Positions 45,015 through 53,567 of a stretch of DNA of 64,000 bases are shown piece by piece; within the stretch, counting starts at the first letter, position 1, and every line of letters starts with the position of its first letter. The position numbers and the translations under genes were made by a program. The DNA is from Rhodocyclales bacterium (GTDB taxonomy: Bacteria; Pseudomonadota; Gammaproteobacteria; Burkholderiales; Rhodocyclaceae), in NCBI GenBank assembly GCA_016177805.1, contig JACOUN010000051.1:1-64000 (forward strand), in the 5' to 3' direction. Below the pieces are notes generated by a model, which searched no databases, was not told the DNA's origin, and saw nothing but the letters and a program-made list of their open reading frames with translations.

Positions 45015-45099
45015 TGCCGATCCCTCCCGAGCCCGCACTGGCGACGCTGACAAGCGCATTGTAGCGTGAGCGGCGGGGCGCATCGTCGCCGCATGCCGG

Positions 45100-45130
45100 T
45101 TGTAAGGACGCGCGCGACCCCGCGACCAAT
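45100..45130 (+). promoter_or_regulatory. candidate ECF sigma promoter upstream of the DUF3179 gene
   Basis: TTGTAAGGA (45100-45108), 16 bases, then ACCAAT, with CG directly before the hexamer. It matches the motif at 42791-42821 in both boxes and spacing. It lies about 50 bp before ATG 45182. Confidence 0.5.
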
Positions 45131-45181
45131 GGGAAGGGAACACGTGGCCGGCACGGTCGGCGCGCAGTGATGGAGACGCAC

Positions 45182-46123
45182 ATGAAAAAATTCACGCCAT
45201 ACAGCCTGCTCGCGTGTCTGCCGCTGCTGGTGCTACCAACGGCGGCATGGGCGCTGGAGCTGAACGGATTCCGCCTCGACGAGGCCGCCATCCCGGTCGA
45301 GGAGATACACCACGGCGGCCCACCCCGCGACGGCATTCCGGCAATCGATCGCCCGGTGTTCATCCCCGCCGACGCGGCCACATATTTGCGCGCGGACGAT
45401 CGTGTGCTGGGCGTGGTGCGCGGTGACATCGCCCGCGCCTATCCGATCGCAATCATGAACTGGCATGAACTCGTCAATGACAGGTTCGGCGACGAAGCGG
45501 TGACAGTCACCTTCTGCCCGCTGTGCGGCACCGGCATGGCCTTTGCAGCGCGTATCGACGGCCGCGATCTGGCGTTCGGCGTGTCGGGGCTGCTCTACAA
45601 CAGCGACGTGCTGCTCTACGACCGCCAGACCGAATCGCTATGGTCGCAGATCATGTCGCGCGCGGTGAGCGGCCCGCTGCGCGGTCAGGCACTGCAGTTC
45701 CTGCCGACCGCACACACGAGCTGGGGCGCCTGGCGCCAGCGCCATCCGCACACCCAAGTCCTGTCGCCCGACACCGGCCACGGCCGCGACTACGGCCGCG
45801 ACCCCTACGCCGCATATCGCGACAGCGAACACTTGATGTTCCCCGTCAGCGCGCAGGACCGGCGGTTGCATCCCAAGGAGCAGGTGATCGGTGTGACGAT
45901 CGCCGGCGAGCACAAGGCCTATCCCTTTTCGGCACTCGCGCGCGCGGGCAAGGCAGCAATCGCGGACCGTGTCGGCGGGGTGCCGATCACGATCGAATTC
46001 GACCCGCAGGCGCGCACCGGCCGCGTCCTTGACGCCGAGGGACGCGAACTGCCGGCGCTCATCGCCTTCTGGTTTGCGTGGCACGCGTTTCACCCGGAGA
46101 GCGGGGTGTATGAAGGGCGCTAA
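45182..46123 (+). CDS. DUF3179 domain-containing exported protein
   Basis: A 313-aa protein. Its signal peptide ends near AAWAL. DUF3179 features are YPIAIMNWHELVND, FCPLCGTGMAF (two Cys), SGLLYNSDVLLYDRQT, and TAHTSWGAWRQRHP. The family's function is unknown; the conserved CxxC suggests redox or metal chemistry. GGAG lies seven bases before ATG 45182; an upstream ATG at 45167 is less likely. It is divergent from the ECF sigma gene. Confidence 0.82.
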   Translation: MKKFTPYSLLACLPLLVLPTAAWALELNGFRLDEAAIPVEEIHHGGPPRDGIPAIDRPVFIPADAATYLRADDRVLGVVRGDIARAYPIAIMNWHELVNDRFGDEAVTVTFCPLCGTGMAFAARIDGRDLAFGVSGLLYNSDVLLYDRQTESLWSQIMSRAVSGPLRGQALQFLPTAHTSWGAWRQRHPHTQVLSPDTGHGRDYGRDPYAAYRDSEHLMFPVSAQDRRLHPKEQVIGVTIAGEHKAYPFSALARAGKAAIADRVGGVPITIEFDPQARTGRVLDAEGRELPALIAFWFAWHAFHPESGVYEGR

Positions 46124-46232
46124 GCGGTGCCTGCGAGCCGCTCCTATGGCTAGACCCGGTCAGACGTTGACCGAAAAGAGCGGGCGGGGAGCCGCGCCGG
46201 GGTTGGAGATTGGTTTTTCAGGCTTCATTTCG

Positions 46233-46253
46233 TACCCGCTTTCATACCCGCTT
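46233..46253 (+). repeat. two TACCCGCTT copies at left edge of the decayed island
   Basis: TACCCGCTT occurs at 46233-46241 and 46245-46253. Two more copies in the same orientation lie at 48986 and 49031, at the other end of the island. Confidence 0.5.
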
Positions 46254-46266
46254 CCGGGAGGGCAGC

Positions 46267-46596
46267 TCACGCGTGCACGTGCTTCTCCGGTTCCACGGAA
46301 AGGCGCAGGCCCACCGTCTTGAGGACGGCGACCAAGGTCTTTAGCGTTGGGTTGCCCTTGGGCGAGAGCGCGCGATAGAGCGATTCCCGGCTGATACCGG
46401 CCTCTGCTGCCACCGCGCCCAGGCCGCCATAGGCTTCTGCCACGGTCCGCAATGCGAGCAGTCCTGCGGCCCGATCGTTGGGATCGTCGAGTGATTCCAT
46501 CGCCGCCTTCAGATATTCCACCGCCAGTTCCCGGTCAGCGCGCAGTTCGGCGACTTCCGCCTCGTGGTGCGACGCCGCGCCTTTGAGTTTGCTCAT
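46267..46596 (-). CDS. HigA/HI1420-like antitoxin
   Basis: A 109-aa DNA-binding antitoxin of the dnstrm_HI1420 type. It shows YLKAAMESLDDPNDRAAGLL, AEAYGGLGAVAAEAGISRESLYRALS, then NPTLKTLVAVLKTVGLRLSV. ATG 46596 overlaps the toxin stop as ATGA. The antitoxin frame is intact although its toxin is frameshifted, so it may now be a free repressor. Confidence 0.83.
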   Translation of the reverse strand: MSKLKGAASHHEAEVAELRADRELAVEYLKAAMESLDDPNDRAAGLLALRTVAEAYGGLGAVAAEAGISRESLYRALSPKGNPTLKTLVAVLKTVGLRLSVEPEKHVHA

Positions 46597-46915
46597 GCTT
46601 GCCTCCGTTTCCATTCCAACCACAGTTCCTTCGCGCGCTTGATGTCTGCCGCCTGGCTGCCCTTGTCGCCGCCGCACAGCAGAAGTACGGCCGCCTTGCC
46701 GTGCCGGCCGCAGTAAACCCGATATCCGGCGCCAACGTGCACGCGCAACTCAATCACACCTTCTCCGACCGGCTCGCAGTCGCCAAAGTTGCCCGCCTGC
46801 ACCTGTCGCAAGCGAACGCGAAACGTGCTTGGGCTACCTTGTCGCGCACGGCATTGAGCCATTCGGTGAACGGCTCGCGGCCATCTTCGCGCTGATATCG
46901 GAGAATTTCGATCAT
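46593..46915 (-). pseudogene. RelE/HigB-type toxin, frameshifted
   Basis: The ATG at 46915 starts MIEILRYQREDGREPFTEWL, then VRDKVAQAR, after which the frame leaves the family and stops. The rest continues in the +1 frame (FRVRLRQVQAGNFGDCEP, then VGAGYRVYCGRHGKAAVLLL and the end QAADIKRAKELW). The shift lies at about 46820-46826, as if one base were lost after QAR. Both halves match the upstrm_HI1419 toxin pattern. Either the toxin is inactivated or the base is a sequencing error. Confidence 0.8.
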
Positions 46916-46920
46916 TACCC

Positions 46921-48606
46921 TCAGTGTAGCTTAAAAGCTACTTGTTGATCTGACTCTCGTTGTCCAATACGCGCCTCGCCCGGCAGTACCATCTCGAAAG
47001 CCGGATTGTCGCTGATGCCGGTCGGCGGAATCCGGTATGCCATGGCATGGTAGCCACGCTTCCGCCGCTCCCACATGCGCAACAAGGCCGGGTGGCCGGC
47101 ATCGACGAAATCGATGATGCGCACGCGGGTCTTGTCGGCGTGTTCGCGATGAAGACGGCCAGCGTACTGCTGCAGCGTACCTTTCCAGGAGATTGGCATG
47201 GCCAGCACCAGGGTATTCACGCCTCGCCGGGCGATCACTGCCGCCCCCGTGACGGTCTTGCCGAATGCTGTCGGTGCGCACAGGATGCCGGTATCATCAC
47301 GGAGCATCGCGGCGACGGCCACCTCTTGATCTGGCCGCAGTGTGCCGGTAAAACTGACGTCCAGCGGATTGCCGCCAAAACGTTCGTCCCGCAACTCGCA
47401 GCGAATGCCGTTCTCACGCAGAAGTTCCTTGGCAGCATCGAGGCACCCCCGCGGCAGGGCGATGTGGTTCGGGAAGTTCTCGGCGCAGCCGATCACCCGC
47501 GGCTGGTCCCAGACCGGCAGGCGCATGGCCTGCGCCTTGTAGAACTCCGGGTTCTGGAAGGCCGCCAGCCGGATCAAGCGGTTCGCCAGTGCTTGCGGAA
47601 GCTGCGCCTTGTCGAAGTAAAGGAGATTGGCCACGGTCACCGTCAACGAGGCCGGCATCGAGCCCAGCAGCCGCTGCCTGGCCGGCGGCTGGCGCTTCCA
47701 CGGCTCTTGCTGATCCTCTTCGGTAATGAACGTGACATCGAGCGGATGCGAGCCGCCGGTGGCTCCTAGGATCGTTGGCTCGATATCGTGCGGTGCCATG
47801 GGCTGCACCGACGCCAGGAAAGCCCATTGGTCGGGATACGGCCGCAACGCGCCGTCCACGAACACGCTGCCGCCGTTCTCGCGCGGAACTTTCTGTAGCG
47901 GCAGAGCGATCACGTTGCCGAAGCCACGCTTGGGCATGGTGTCCTGGTTTGGGGACAGCCGGTCATAGGATGTCAGCTTTAGTTGCCGGGTGCGCGCGCA
48001 GGTGTGGCTGATGATGGCGGTGCCGAGCCGCCTAGCATCCCGTGCGGCGATATTCGACGAGAAGAATATCCACGCATGGGCGCCGTTGCCCGAGCGTGAT
48101 ATTTCCAGCGCGACGGGGACGCCCAACTCGCGACAGGACTGGGTGAAGGCCTGCGCATCGCTGCGCCAATCGGCGTCGTCGAAATCCACCGCGACGAAAT
48201 GGCAGCTGTCATCCGCCAGCAGCGGATACACGCCGACGGTGTGGCGGCCGGCGAGGTGGTCGTAGATCGTCTGATCCGTCAGGGGCACCAGTAGCCGGTT
48301 GCTGCAGTCCGAGCACTTGATGCGGGGCTTCTCGCAAACGCCTGCGCGCCACTCGTTGGCACAAGCTGGCGAATACCCGCTCTTGCCGGCCTTGTTTTCC
48401 CAGCGTACTGGATAGACATCTGTGCGGCCCCGAAACAGCCGGCGAAAGAGAGCGACCTTTTCGTCGGTGGTCAGCGATGCCGTCGCAGCCGGCACGCTAC
48501 CGGGTTCAGGCTGGCGCCAGGCGATGCCGTGGGCTTCCAGCAAACCGACCAGCCGGGTGTTCTCGGCATGCAGCTGAGCGAGTTCGTCTTCCCTGTCCAT
48601 CGTCAT
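46921..48606 (-). pseudogene. TOTE-type primase-helicase with internal deletion of the helicase core
   Basis: A 561-codon open frame. The N-terminal archaeo-eukaryotic primase domain of the TOTE-conflict-system type is complete: FRGRTDVYPVRWENKAGKSG, the Cys set near 91-101, catalytic FVAVDFDDADW (Asp141, Asp143) and SRSGNGAHAWIFF. A helicase begins at about 420 with Walker A APTAFGKTV (444-452). At about residue 470 it jumps from GVNTLVLA to WKGTLQQYAGRLHR, which is motif VI, and then the normal C-terminal segment. Motifs Ia to V, including DEAH, are missing, but the frame is kept. The primase part could still be made; helicase activity should be lost. Confidence 0.78.
46926..46941 (-). promoter_or_regulatory. 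palindromic candidate operator of the toxin-antitoxin module
   Basis: GTAGCTT, two bases, AAGCTAC forms a near-perfect 16-bp palindrome, 11 bp upstream of the toxin ATG. Such modules are usually autorepressed at a palindrome here. It also encodes the last residues of the upstream helicase remnant. Confidence 0.5.
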
Positions 48607-48761
48607 CCCGACCACAGACCTGCTTCGGTCAACCGGCGGAGCAAGGCGCCTCGTGTCGCATGCTGCACGAGGAACCGGCGCAACGCCCGCTCGAACTCCT
48701 TGCGGCCTTCCCCGAGCATCACGCTCCGGCACTCGGGATCGAACGCTGCATTAGCCGGCAC
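48603..48761 (-). CDS. small ORF (52 aa) coupled to the primase-helicase
   Basis: A GTG at 48761 with GAGGAGG about 8 bases upstream opens a 52-aa frame. It ends TGA at 48603, overlapping the primase ATG. The peptide is helical and charged (MLGEGRKEFERALRRFLVQH, then LLRRLTEAGLW). Coupling to the next gene and a strong ribosome-binding site argue that it is real. I recognise no family. Confidence 0.5.
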   Translation of the reverse strand: MPANAAFDPECRSVMLGEGRKEFERALRRFLVQHATRGALLRRLTEAGLWSG

Positions 48762-48864
48762 CGCATGGCCTCCTCATAGGCCTCTCGAAAAAACGGCGTG
48801 AGCGGTCTCGATTCATAGAGTTCATGCTCCCGAATGACGTCTTCGTGATCCCCACCTCCGAGGT

Positions 48865-48954
48865 GCTGATGGTAGTGATGAGCCCATTGGCGTCGGTGAA
48901 CTTACTTGGCTTGTCCTTGCATCTGGCGCTGCGGCATTGCGAGTCGGTGAGCAT
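48865..48954 (-). pseudogene. tyrosine integrase N-terminal remnant
   Basis: The ATG at 48954 starts MLTDSQCRSARCKDKPSKFTD, then ANGL, the N-terminus of phage-type integrases with a DUF4102 domain. After about 30 codons the similarity ends. The catalytic domain is gone. With the TACCCGCTT repeats it suggests that the island was once integrase-mobilised. Confidence 0.65.
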
Positions 48955-48985
48955 GGCGGCACTCCTTGGAGCAGCCCCAGTCGTA

Positions 48986-49039
48986 TACCCGCTTTTCCAG
49001 GGGCCTTCTTTTCCAGTGCGCCCGCTAACGTACCCGCTT
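48986..49039 (+). repeat. two TACCCGCTT copies at right edge of the decayed island
   Basis: Copies at 48986-48994 and 49031-49039; the latter extends to CGTACCCGCTT, identical over 11 bases to 46231-46241. They may be arm-type or core sites of the former integrase. Confidence 0.5.
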
Positions 49040-49080
49040 CAAGGTGGGATGGCAACGGATGTCATGAAACCGCCACCAAC

Positions 49081-49118
49081 AAGAATCCCCGTAATCACGG
49101 GGGGTTACGGGGATTCTT
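49081..49118. repeat. 14-bp perfect inverted repeat downstream of ychF
   Basis: AAGAATCCCCGTAA (49081-49094) and its exact complement (49105-49118) enclose ten bases. It lies 37 bp past the ychF stop but has no T-tract on the minus strand. It may be a terminator without a U-run or part of an old attachment site. Confidence 0.6.
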
Positions 49119-49155
49119 GGGGTTCTGTGGGATGCAGTGATCCCACCGCCCAGCC

Positions 49156-50247
49156 TCAGACGTTGAACAGGAAGTTCAGCACGTCGCCGTCCCTGACCAC
49201 GTATTCCTTGCCCTCGGCGCGCATCTTGCCGGCTTCCTTGGCGCCCTGTTCGCCCTTGTAGGCGATGAAGTCGTCGAAGGCGATGGTCTGGGCGCGGATG
49301 AACCCGCGTTCGAAGTCGGTATGGATGACACCGGCGGCCTGGGGGGCGGTGTCGCCAACGTGTATGGTCCAGGCGCGTACTTCCTTGACCCCGGCGGTGA
49401 AGTAGGTCTGCAGGCCGAGCAGTGTATAGCCGGCGCGGATCAGCCGGTCGAGGCCGGGTTCTTCCAGCCCCATGGATTCGAGGAAGTCGTGCTTGTCGGC
49501 GTCGTCGAGATCGGCGATTTCCGCTTCGATCGCGGCACACAGCGCCACCACGCCGGCACCTTCTTCGGCGGCGTGTGCAGTGATCGCGTCCAGATGCGGG
49601 TTGTCGCGGAAACCGTCTTCGGCGACGTTGGCGGCGTACAGCACGGGTTTGGCGGTGATCAGGCAGAACGGCGCGATGGCGGCCAGTTCGTCCTTGCCCA
49701 GGCCGAGGGCGCGTATCGGTCTGGCCTGGTCGAGCTGGGCGAGGCACTTTTCCAGGACCGCGACCAATGCCTTGGCGTCCTTGTCGCCAGCGGCGGCGGG
49801 GCGCTTGTAGCGGTTGATGGCCTTGTCCACGGTGGCCATGTCGGCGAGCGCGAGTTCGGTGTCGATGACTTCGATGTCGCGGATCGGGTCGACCGTGCCG
49901 GAGACATGCACCACGTTGTCGTCGGCGAAGCAGCGCACCACGTGCACGATCGCGTCGGTCTCGCGGATGTTGGCGAGAAACTGGTTGCCCAGTCCTTCGC
50001 CCTTGGAGGCGCCCGCCACCAGTCCGGCGATATCGACGAACTCGACGATGGCGTGCTGGATTTTCTGCGGCTTGACGATGGCTGCGAGCTGATCAAGGCG
50101 CGGGTCCGGGACTTCGACGATGCCGACATTGGGTTCTATGGTGCAGAACGGGTAGTTGGCGGCTTCGATGCCGGCCTTGGTGAGGGCGTTGAACAGGGTC
50201 GACTTGCCGACGTTGGGCAGGCCGACGATTCCGCATTTGAGGCTCAT
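49156..50247 (-). CDS. ychF: redox-regulated ATPase YchF (Obg family)
   Basis: A 363-aa P-loop protein. G1 is [17 protein letters not shown] and G3 is [23 protein letters not shown]-like C-terminal domain ends with [13 protein letters not shown]. YchF binds ATP rather than GTP and associates with ribosomes. ATG 50247 overlaps the pth stop, so the two are coupled, as in many proteobacteria. Confidence 0.96.
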   Translation of the reverse strand: MSLKCGIVGLPNVGKSTLFNALTKAGIEAANYPFCTIEPNVGIVEVPDPRLDQLAAIVKPQKIQHAIVEFVDIAGLVAGASKGEGLGNQFLANIRETDAIVHVVRCFADDNVVHVSGTVDPIRDIEVIDTELALADMATVDKAINRYKRPAAAGDKDAKALVAVLEKCLAQLDQARPIRALGLGKDELAAIAPFCLITAKPVLYAANVAEDGFRDNPHLDAITAHAAEEGAGVVALCAAIEAEIADLDDADKHDFLESMGLEEPGLDRLIRAGYTLLGLQTYFTAGVKEVRAWTIHVGDTAPQAAGVIHTDFERGFIRAQTIAFDDFIAYKGEQGAKEAGKMRAEGKEYVVRDGDVLNFLFNV

Positions 50248-50861
50248 GGCTTGGGTTCGTCCTTGGGGGTTTGGCGGGTGCCGGGCGGGCGCGTGTTCAG
50301 TCGCTGGGTGGCTGCGTTCCAGTGGCCACCGGCGAGTTGATCCCAGCTTGCGAGGGCACGGTCGATCGCTTCATCGATCAGCTCGCGCTCTTCGCGGCGC
50401 GGTGGCTTGAGCACGTAGTTGACGACCTGGTTGCGGTCGCCGGGATGGCCTATGCCGATGCGCAGCCGCCAGTAGTCCTGGGTGTTGCAATGGGCGGTGA
50501 TGTCCTTGAGGCCGTTGTGTCCGCCGAGGCCGCCCCCGAACTTCAGGCGCAACTGCCCTGGCGGGAGGTCGAGTTCGTCATGCACCACCAGGATTTCGGC
50601 CGGGTCGATGCGATAGAAACGCGCGAGGGCACCGGTGGCCTGTCCCGAGCGGTTCATGTAGGTCTGGGGCATCAGCAACATCACACCGGCATCACGGGCG
50701 TTGGCGACCAGGCCGTGAAAGCGTGATTCATGGGAGTAGCGCACGCCGAGCTTTTCGGCCAGGCGCTCACAAAACCAAAACCCGGCGTTGTGCCGGGTTT
50801 CGGTGTATTCGGCCCCAGGGTTGCCGAGGCCGACAACGAGGCGTGGGGACTTGGTCGTCAT
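50244..50861 (-). CDS. pth: peptidyl-tRNA hydrolase
   Basis: A 205-aa enzyme that recycles peptidyl-tRNA. It shows [20 protein letters not shown] (catalytic His in TRHNAG), [32 protein letters not shown], then GHNGLKDI. The C-terminus is extended by a proline-rich tail ([15 protein letters not shown]). It starts 23 bp after rplY. Confidence 0.96.
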   Translation of the reverse strand: MTTKSPRLVVGLGNPGAEYTETRHNAGFWFCERLAEKLGVRYSHESRFHGLVANARDAGVMLLMPQTYMNRSGQATGALARFYRIDPAEILVVHDELDLPPGQLRLKFGGGLGGHNGLKDITAHCNTQDYWRLRIGIGHPGDRNQVVNYVLKPPRREERELIDEAIDRALASWDQLAGGHWNAATQRLNTRPPGTRQTPKDEPKP

Positions 50862-50884
50862 CGGTTACCCGCTGACCGCGTTCC

Positions 50885-51484
50885 TCACGCTTCGGTGGTT
50901 TCTTCGGTTTCGGCACTGCCACCGGTCTTGAGCACGGTGGCGACTACCGGGTCGCCGTCGCCGTGATGCACGATTTCGACACCCGCCGGCAGCTTCAGGT
51001 CGGAAACGTGGACTGACTGGTCCGAGGTCAGGCTCTTGAGGTCGACTTCGATGAATTCCGGCAGATCCATGGGCAGGCAGGCGACATCAACTTCGGTGAT
51101 CACGTGCGAGATCATGCCGCCTTCGAGCTTGACCGCCGGGCTCTCTTCGGCGTTGACGAAGTGCAGCGGCACCTTGAGGTGCATCTTCTCGGTGGCGCTG
51201 ACACGCTGGAAGTCGACGTGCAACACTTGCTGCTTGTACGGGTGCCATTGGGTGTCGCGCAGCACCACGGTTTCCTTGGCTCCGTCGAAGTCGGCGACAA
51301 GCACGGAGGCGTGGAATGCTTCCTTGCGCAGCAGGTGGTAAAGCTCGTTGTGGTCGAGCGTGACCGGGGTGGCGTCCTGATCGGCACCGTAGATGATGCC
51401 CGGCAGCTTGCCGGCGCGACGCAGGCGGCGGCTCGCACCCGTGCCCTGTTCGACGCGCTTGGCGGCCTTGAATTCGATTTGCAT
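50885..51484 (-). CDS. rplY: large ribosomal subunit protein bL25, Ctc type
   Basis: A 199-aa protein binding 5S rRNA. It has an N-terminal L25 domain (EFKAAKRVEQGTGASRRLRR, then GKLPGIIYGAD) plus the C-terminal TL5/Ctc domain (CLPMDLPEFIEVDLKSL). It ends in an acidic tail. ATG 51484 is the only start that gives the family N-terminus. It lies 83 bp after prs. Confidence 0.95.
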   Translation of the reverse strand: MQIEFKAAKRVEQGTGASRRLRRAGKLPGIIYGADQDATPVTLDHNELYHLLRKEAFHASVLVADFDGAKETVVLRDTQWHPYKQQVLHVDFQRVSATEKMHLKVPLHFVNAEESPAVKLEGGMISHVITEVDVACLPMDLPEFIEVDLKSLTSDQSVHVSDLKLPAGVEIVHHGDGDPVVATVLKTGGSAETEETTEA

Positions 51485-51567
51485 GGTATTGCTCCTGGTT
51501 GAAACGATCCGCCCGCGACCAGACGGATGGGTGAAGGCGCGCCGACATCGGCGCGCCGGAAAGGTGT

Positions 51568-52518
51568 TTATTCCATGAAGAGGGAGCTGACCGACTCTTC
51601 GTTGCTGATGCGCAGCATCGTGTCGGCGAGCAGCGCCGCGATCGATATCTGGCGGATGCGCGGACATGCCTTGGCGTCATCGTCCAGCGGTATGGTGTCG
51701 GCCACGATCAGCTCGTCCAGGTCCGAGTCGGAGATGCGCGCGGCGGCGGCGTTCGACAGGACCGGGTGGGTGCAGTACGACAGCACGCGGCGCGCGCCAT
51801 TCTGTTTGAGCGCGGTGGCAGCCTTGCACAGCGTGCCGGCGGTGTCGACGATGTCGTCCATGATCACGCAGGTGCGATCCTTGACTTCGCCGATGATGTT
51901 CATGACTTCGGAAACGTTGGCCTTGGGGCGGCGTTTGTCGATGATCGCCAGGTCGCATTCGAGGCGCTTGGCAAACGCGCGCGCGCGCACCACCCCGCCG
52001 ACGTCGGGCGACACCACCATCAGGTCGTCGTATTTCTGTTTGTCGGGGTCGGCCAGCAGGAGCGGCGCGGCATAGATGTTGTCCACCGGGATGTCGAAGA
52101 AGCCCTGGATCTGGTCCGCGTGCAGGTCCATGGTCAGCAGGCGCTGTACCCCGGCGGCCTGGAGCATGTTCGCGACCACCTTGGCCGTGATCGGTACCCG
52201 CGCGGAACGCGGACGACGGTCCTGGCGGGCATAGCCGAAGTAGGGCATGGCTGCGGTGATGCGGCCGGCCGACGCGCGTTTGAGGGCGTCGACCAGCACC
52301 AGCAGTTCCATGAGATTGTCGTTGGTCGGGAAACAGGTCGGCTGCAGGACGAAGATGTCCTTGCCGCGCACGTTCTCAAGCAACTCGACGTTGACTTCGC
52401 CATCCGAAAAGCGCCCGACCGTAGCCGAACCCAGGGATATCCCCAGTCTGCGCACCACGTCGGCGGCGAGTTTGGGGTTGGCGTTGCCGGTGAATACCAT
52501 CAGGCTGCCACGGGGCAT
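51568..52518 (-). CDS. prs: ribose-phosphate pyrophosphokinase
   Basis: A 316-aa enzyme making PRPP from ribose 5-phosphate and ATP. It shows [13 protein letters not shown], the ATP loop with [21 protein letters not shown] and the PRPP-binding motif [16 protein letters not shown] 52518 has GGAG 12 bases upstream; an ATG at 52500 would start at MVFTGNAN. Full length for the family. Confidence 0.97.
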   Translation of the reverse strand: MPRGSLMVFTGNANPKLAADVVRRLGISLGSATVGRFSDGEVNVELLENVRGKDIFVLQPTCFPTNDNLMELLVLVDALKRASAGRITAAMPYFGYARQDRRPRSARVPITAKVVANMLQAAGVQRLLTMDLHADQIQGFFDIPVDNIYAAPLLLADPDKQKYDDLMVVSPDVGGVVRARAFAKRLECDLAIIDKRRPKANVSEVMNIIGEVKDRTCVIMDDIVDTAGTLCKAATALKQNGARRVLSYCTHPVLSNAAAARISDSDLDELIVADTIPLDDDAKACPRIRQISIAALLADTMLRISNEESVSSLFME

Positions 52519-52568
52519 GACCGTTTCTCCAATGCCAAAAAATGACAATGACCAGGCTGGAAACAACG

Positions 52569-52591
52569 CGGGCAGGCCCTAAGCCTGCCCG
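52569..52591 (-). terminator. hairpin between tRNA-Gln and prs
   Basis: Nine-base perfect arms (52569-52577 and 52583-52591) around CCTAA, 11 bp beyond the tRNA 3' end. The following minus-strand sequence has only a weak T-tract (TTGTTT), so it may attenuate or process rather than fully terminate. Confidence 0.6.
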
Positions 52592-52601
52592 TACTCGAAT
52601 T

Positions 52602-52678
52602 TGGCTGGGGAGGAAGGATTCGAACCCTCGAATGCCGGAATCAAAATCCGGTGCCTTAACCGACTTGGCGACTCCCCA
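52602..52678 (-). tRNA. tRNA-Gln (UUG anticodon)
   Basis: A minus-strand cloverleaf. The acceptor TGGGGAG pairs with CTCCCCA, then G and an encoded CCA. The anticodon stem CCGGA/TCCGG holds the loop TTTTGAT with TTG (CAA codon). The T-arm reads GAGGGTTCGAATCCTTC. It lies between ispE and prs, the usual place in Rhodocyclales. Confidence 0.95.
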
Positions 52679-52712
52679 ATTGTAGTTGCTGCTGTACACC
52701 TGTTTCGCCAGC

Positions 52713-53567
52713 TCAATCGAGCCAATCGTACAACGGATGCCGGTCCAGACTCCACGCCGCCCATGCGCGCCATTTCGGCGGGCACAGCGCAACAACGCGC
52801 GCTGCAACGACCTGGTCGGCAACCCGTGCGAAAACACACGAGCCAGACCCCGTCATCCGTGCCGGAGCGTACTGCTCCAGCCATTCGATTGCGGCACCTA
52901 TTTCCGGGTACAGCCTGCACGCGACAGCTTGCAGATCGTTTCTGGTGGTGCCTGAAGCGAAGTCCGCAATTTTGATGGGTTCGGAATCGCGCGTCAACTC
53001 CCTGGCGGAAAAAATCTCGGCGGTCGGAACCGAAACACCGGGGGCGACGATCACGTAGCAGGCGCGGTCGAGGTCGATGGCCCGCAGTTCCTCGCCCACG
53101 CCTTCGCCGAAAGCGTTGCGGCCATGGATGAAAACCGGTACATCCGCACCCAGTTGCAGGCCCAGGGTTGCCAACTGGCGTCGGTCAAGTCCGGTGTTCC
53201 ACAGGCGGTTGAGCGCGATCAGGGTGGTGGCGGCGTCGGAGCTGCCGCCTCCCAGGCCGCCGCCCATCGGCAGTTGTTTGTCGATGCCGATGTCGGCACC
53301 TCGACGGCATCCGGTTTCCTGTTGCAGCAGACGCGCGGCGCGCACGACCAGGTCGGTGTGCGCCGCTACGCCGGGGATATCGGTGGTGCGCACGACATCA
53401 CCATCGTCGCGCAGTGCGAAGGACAGCGTGTCGGCCCAGTCGAGCAGGACGAAGGCGGTCTGCAGCAGATGCATGCCGTCTTCGCGACGCCCGGTGACGT
53501 GCAGGAACAGGTTGAGCTTGGCCGGAGCCGGGCACTGGGTGAGGCGGGTCAGGGCAGGGGTGTCCAT
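52713..53567 (-). CDS. ispE: 4-diphosphocytidyl-2-C-methyl-D-erythritol kinase
   Basis: A 284-aa GHMP kinase of the MEP isoprenoid pathway. It shows [20 protein letters not shown] with catalytic Lys, the ATP loop [17 protein letters not shown], Asp in LGADVPVF and the C-terminal [13 protein letters not shown] 53567 overlaps the lolB 3' end by 19 bp, so the genes are one unit. Confidence 0.96.
   Translation of the reverse strand: MDTPALTRLTQCPAPAKLNLFLHVTGRREDGMHLLQTAFVLLDWADTLSFALRDDGDVVRTTDIPGVAAHTDLVVRAARLLQQETGCRRGADIGIDKQLPMGGGLGGGSSDAATTLIALNRLWNTGLDRRQLATLGLQLGADVPVFIHGRNAFGEGVGEELRAIDLDRACYVIVAPGVSVPTAEIFSARELTRDSEPIKIADFASGTTRNDLQAVACRLYPEIGAAIEWLEQYAPARMTGSGSCVFARVADQVVAARVVALCPPKWRAWAAWSLDRHPLYDWLD

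Larger units (their letters stand above)
48762..49155. other. 394-base stretch between the small ORF and ychF
   Basis: It holds the integrase remnant (48865-48954), two TACCCGCTT copies (48986-48994 and 49031-49039) and a 14-bp inverted repeat (49081-49118). No intact gene is visible. Confidence 0.6.

Noticed and set aside
46123-49156. CRISPR array
   Set aside because: The TACCCGCTT copies are too few and short and are not regularly spaced. No repeat-spacer structure is visible anywhere in the window.
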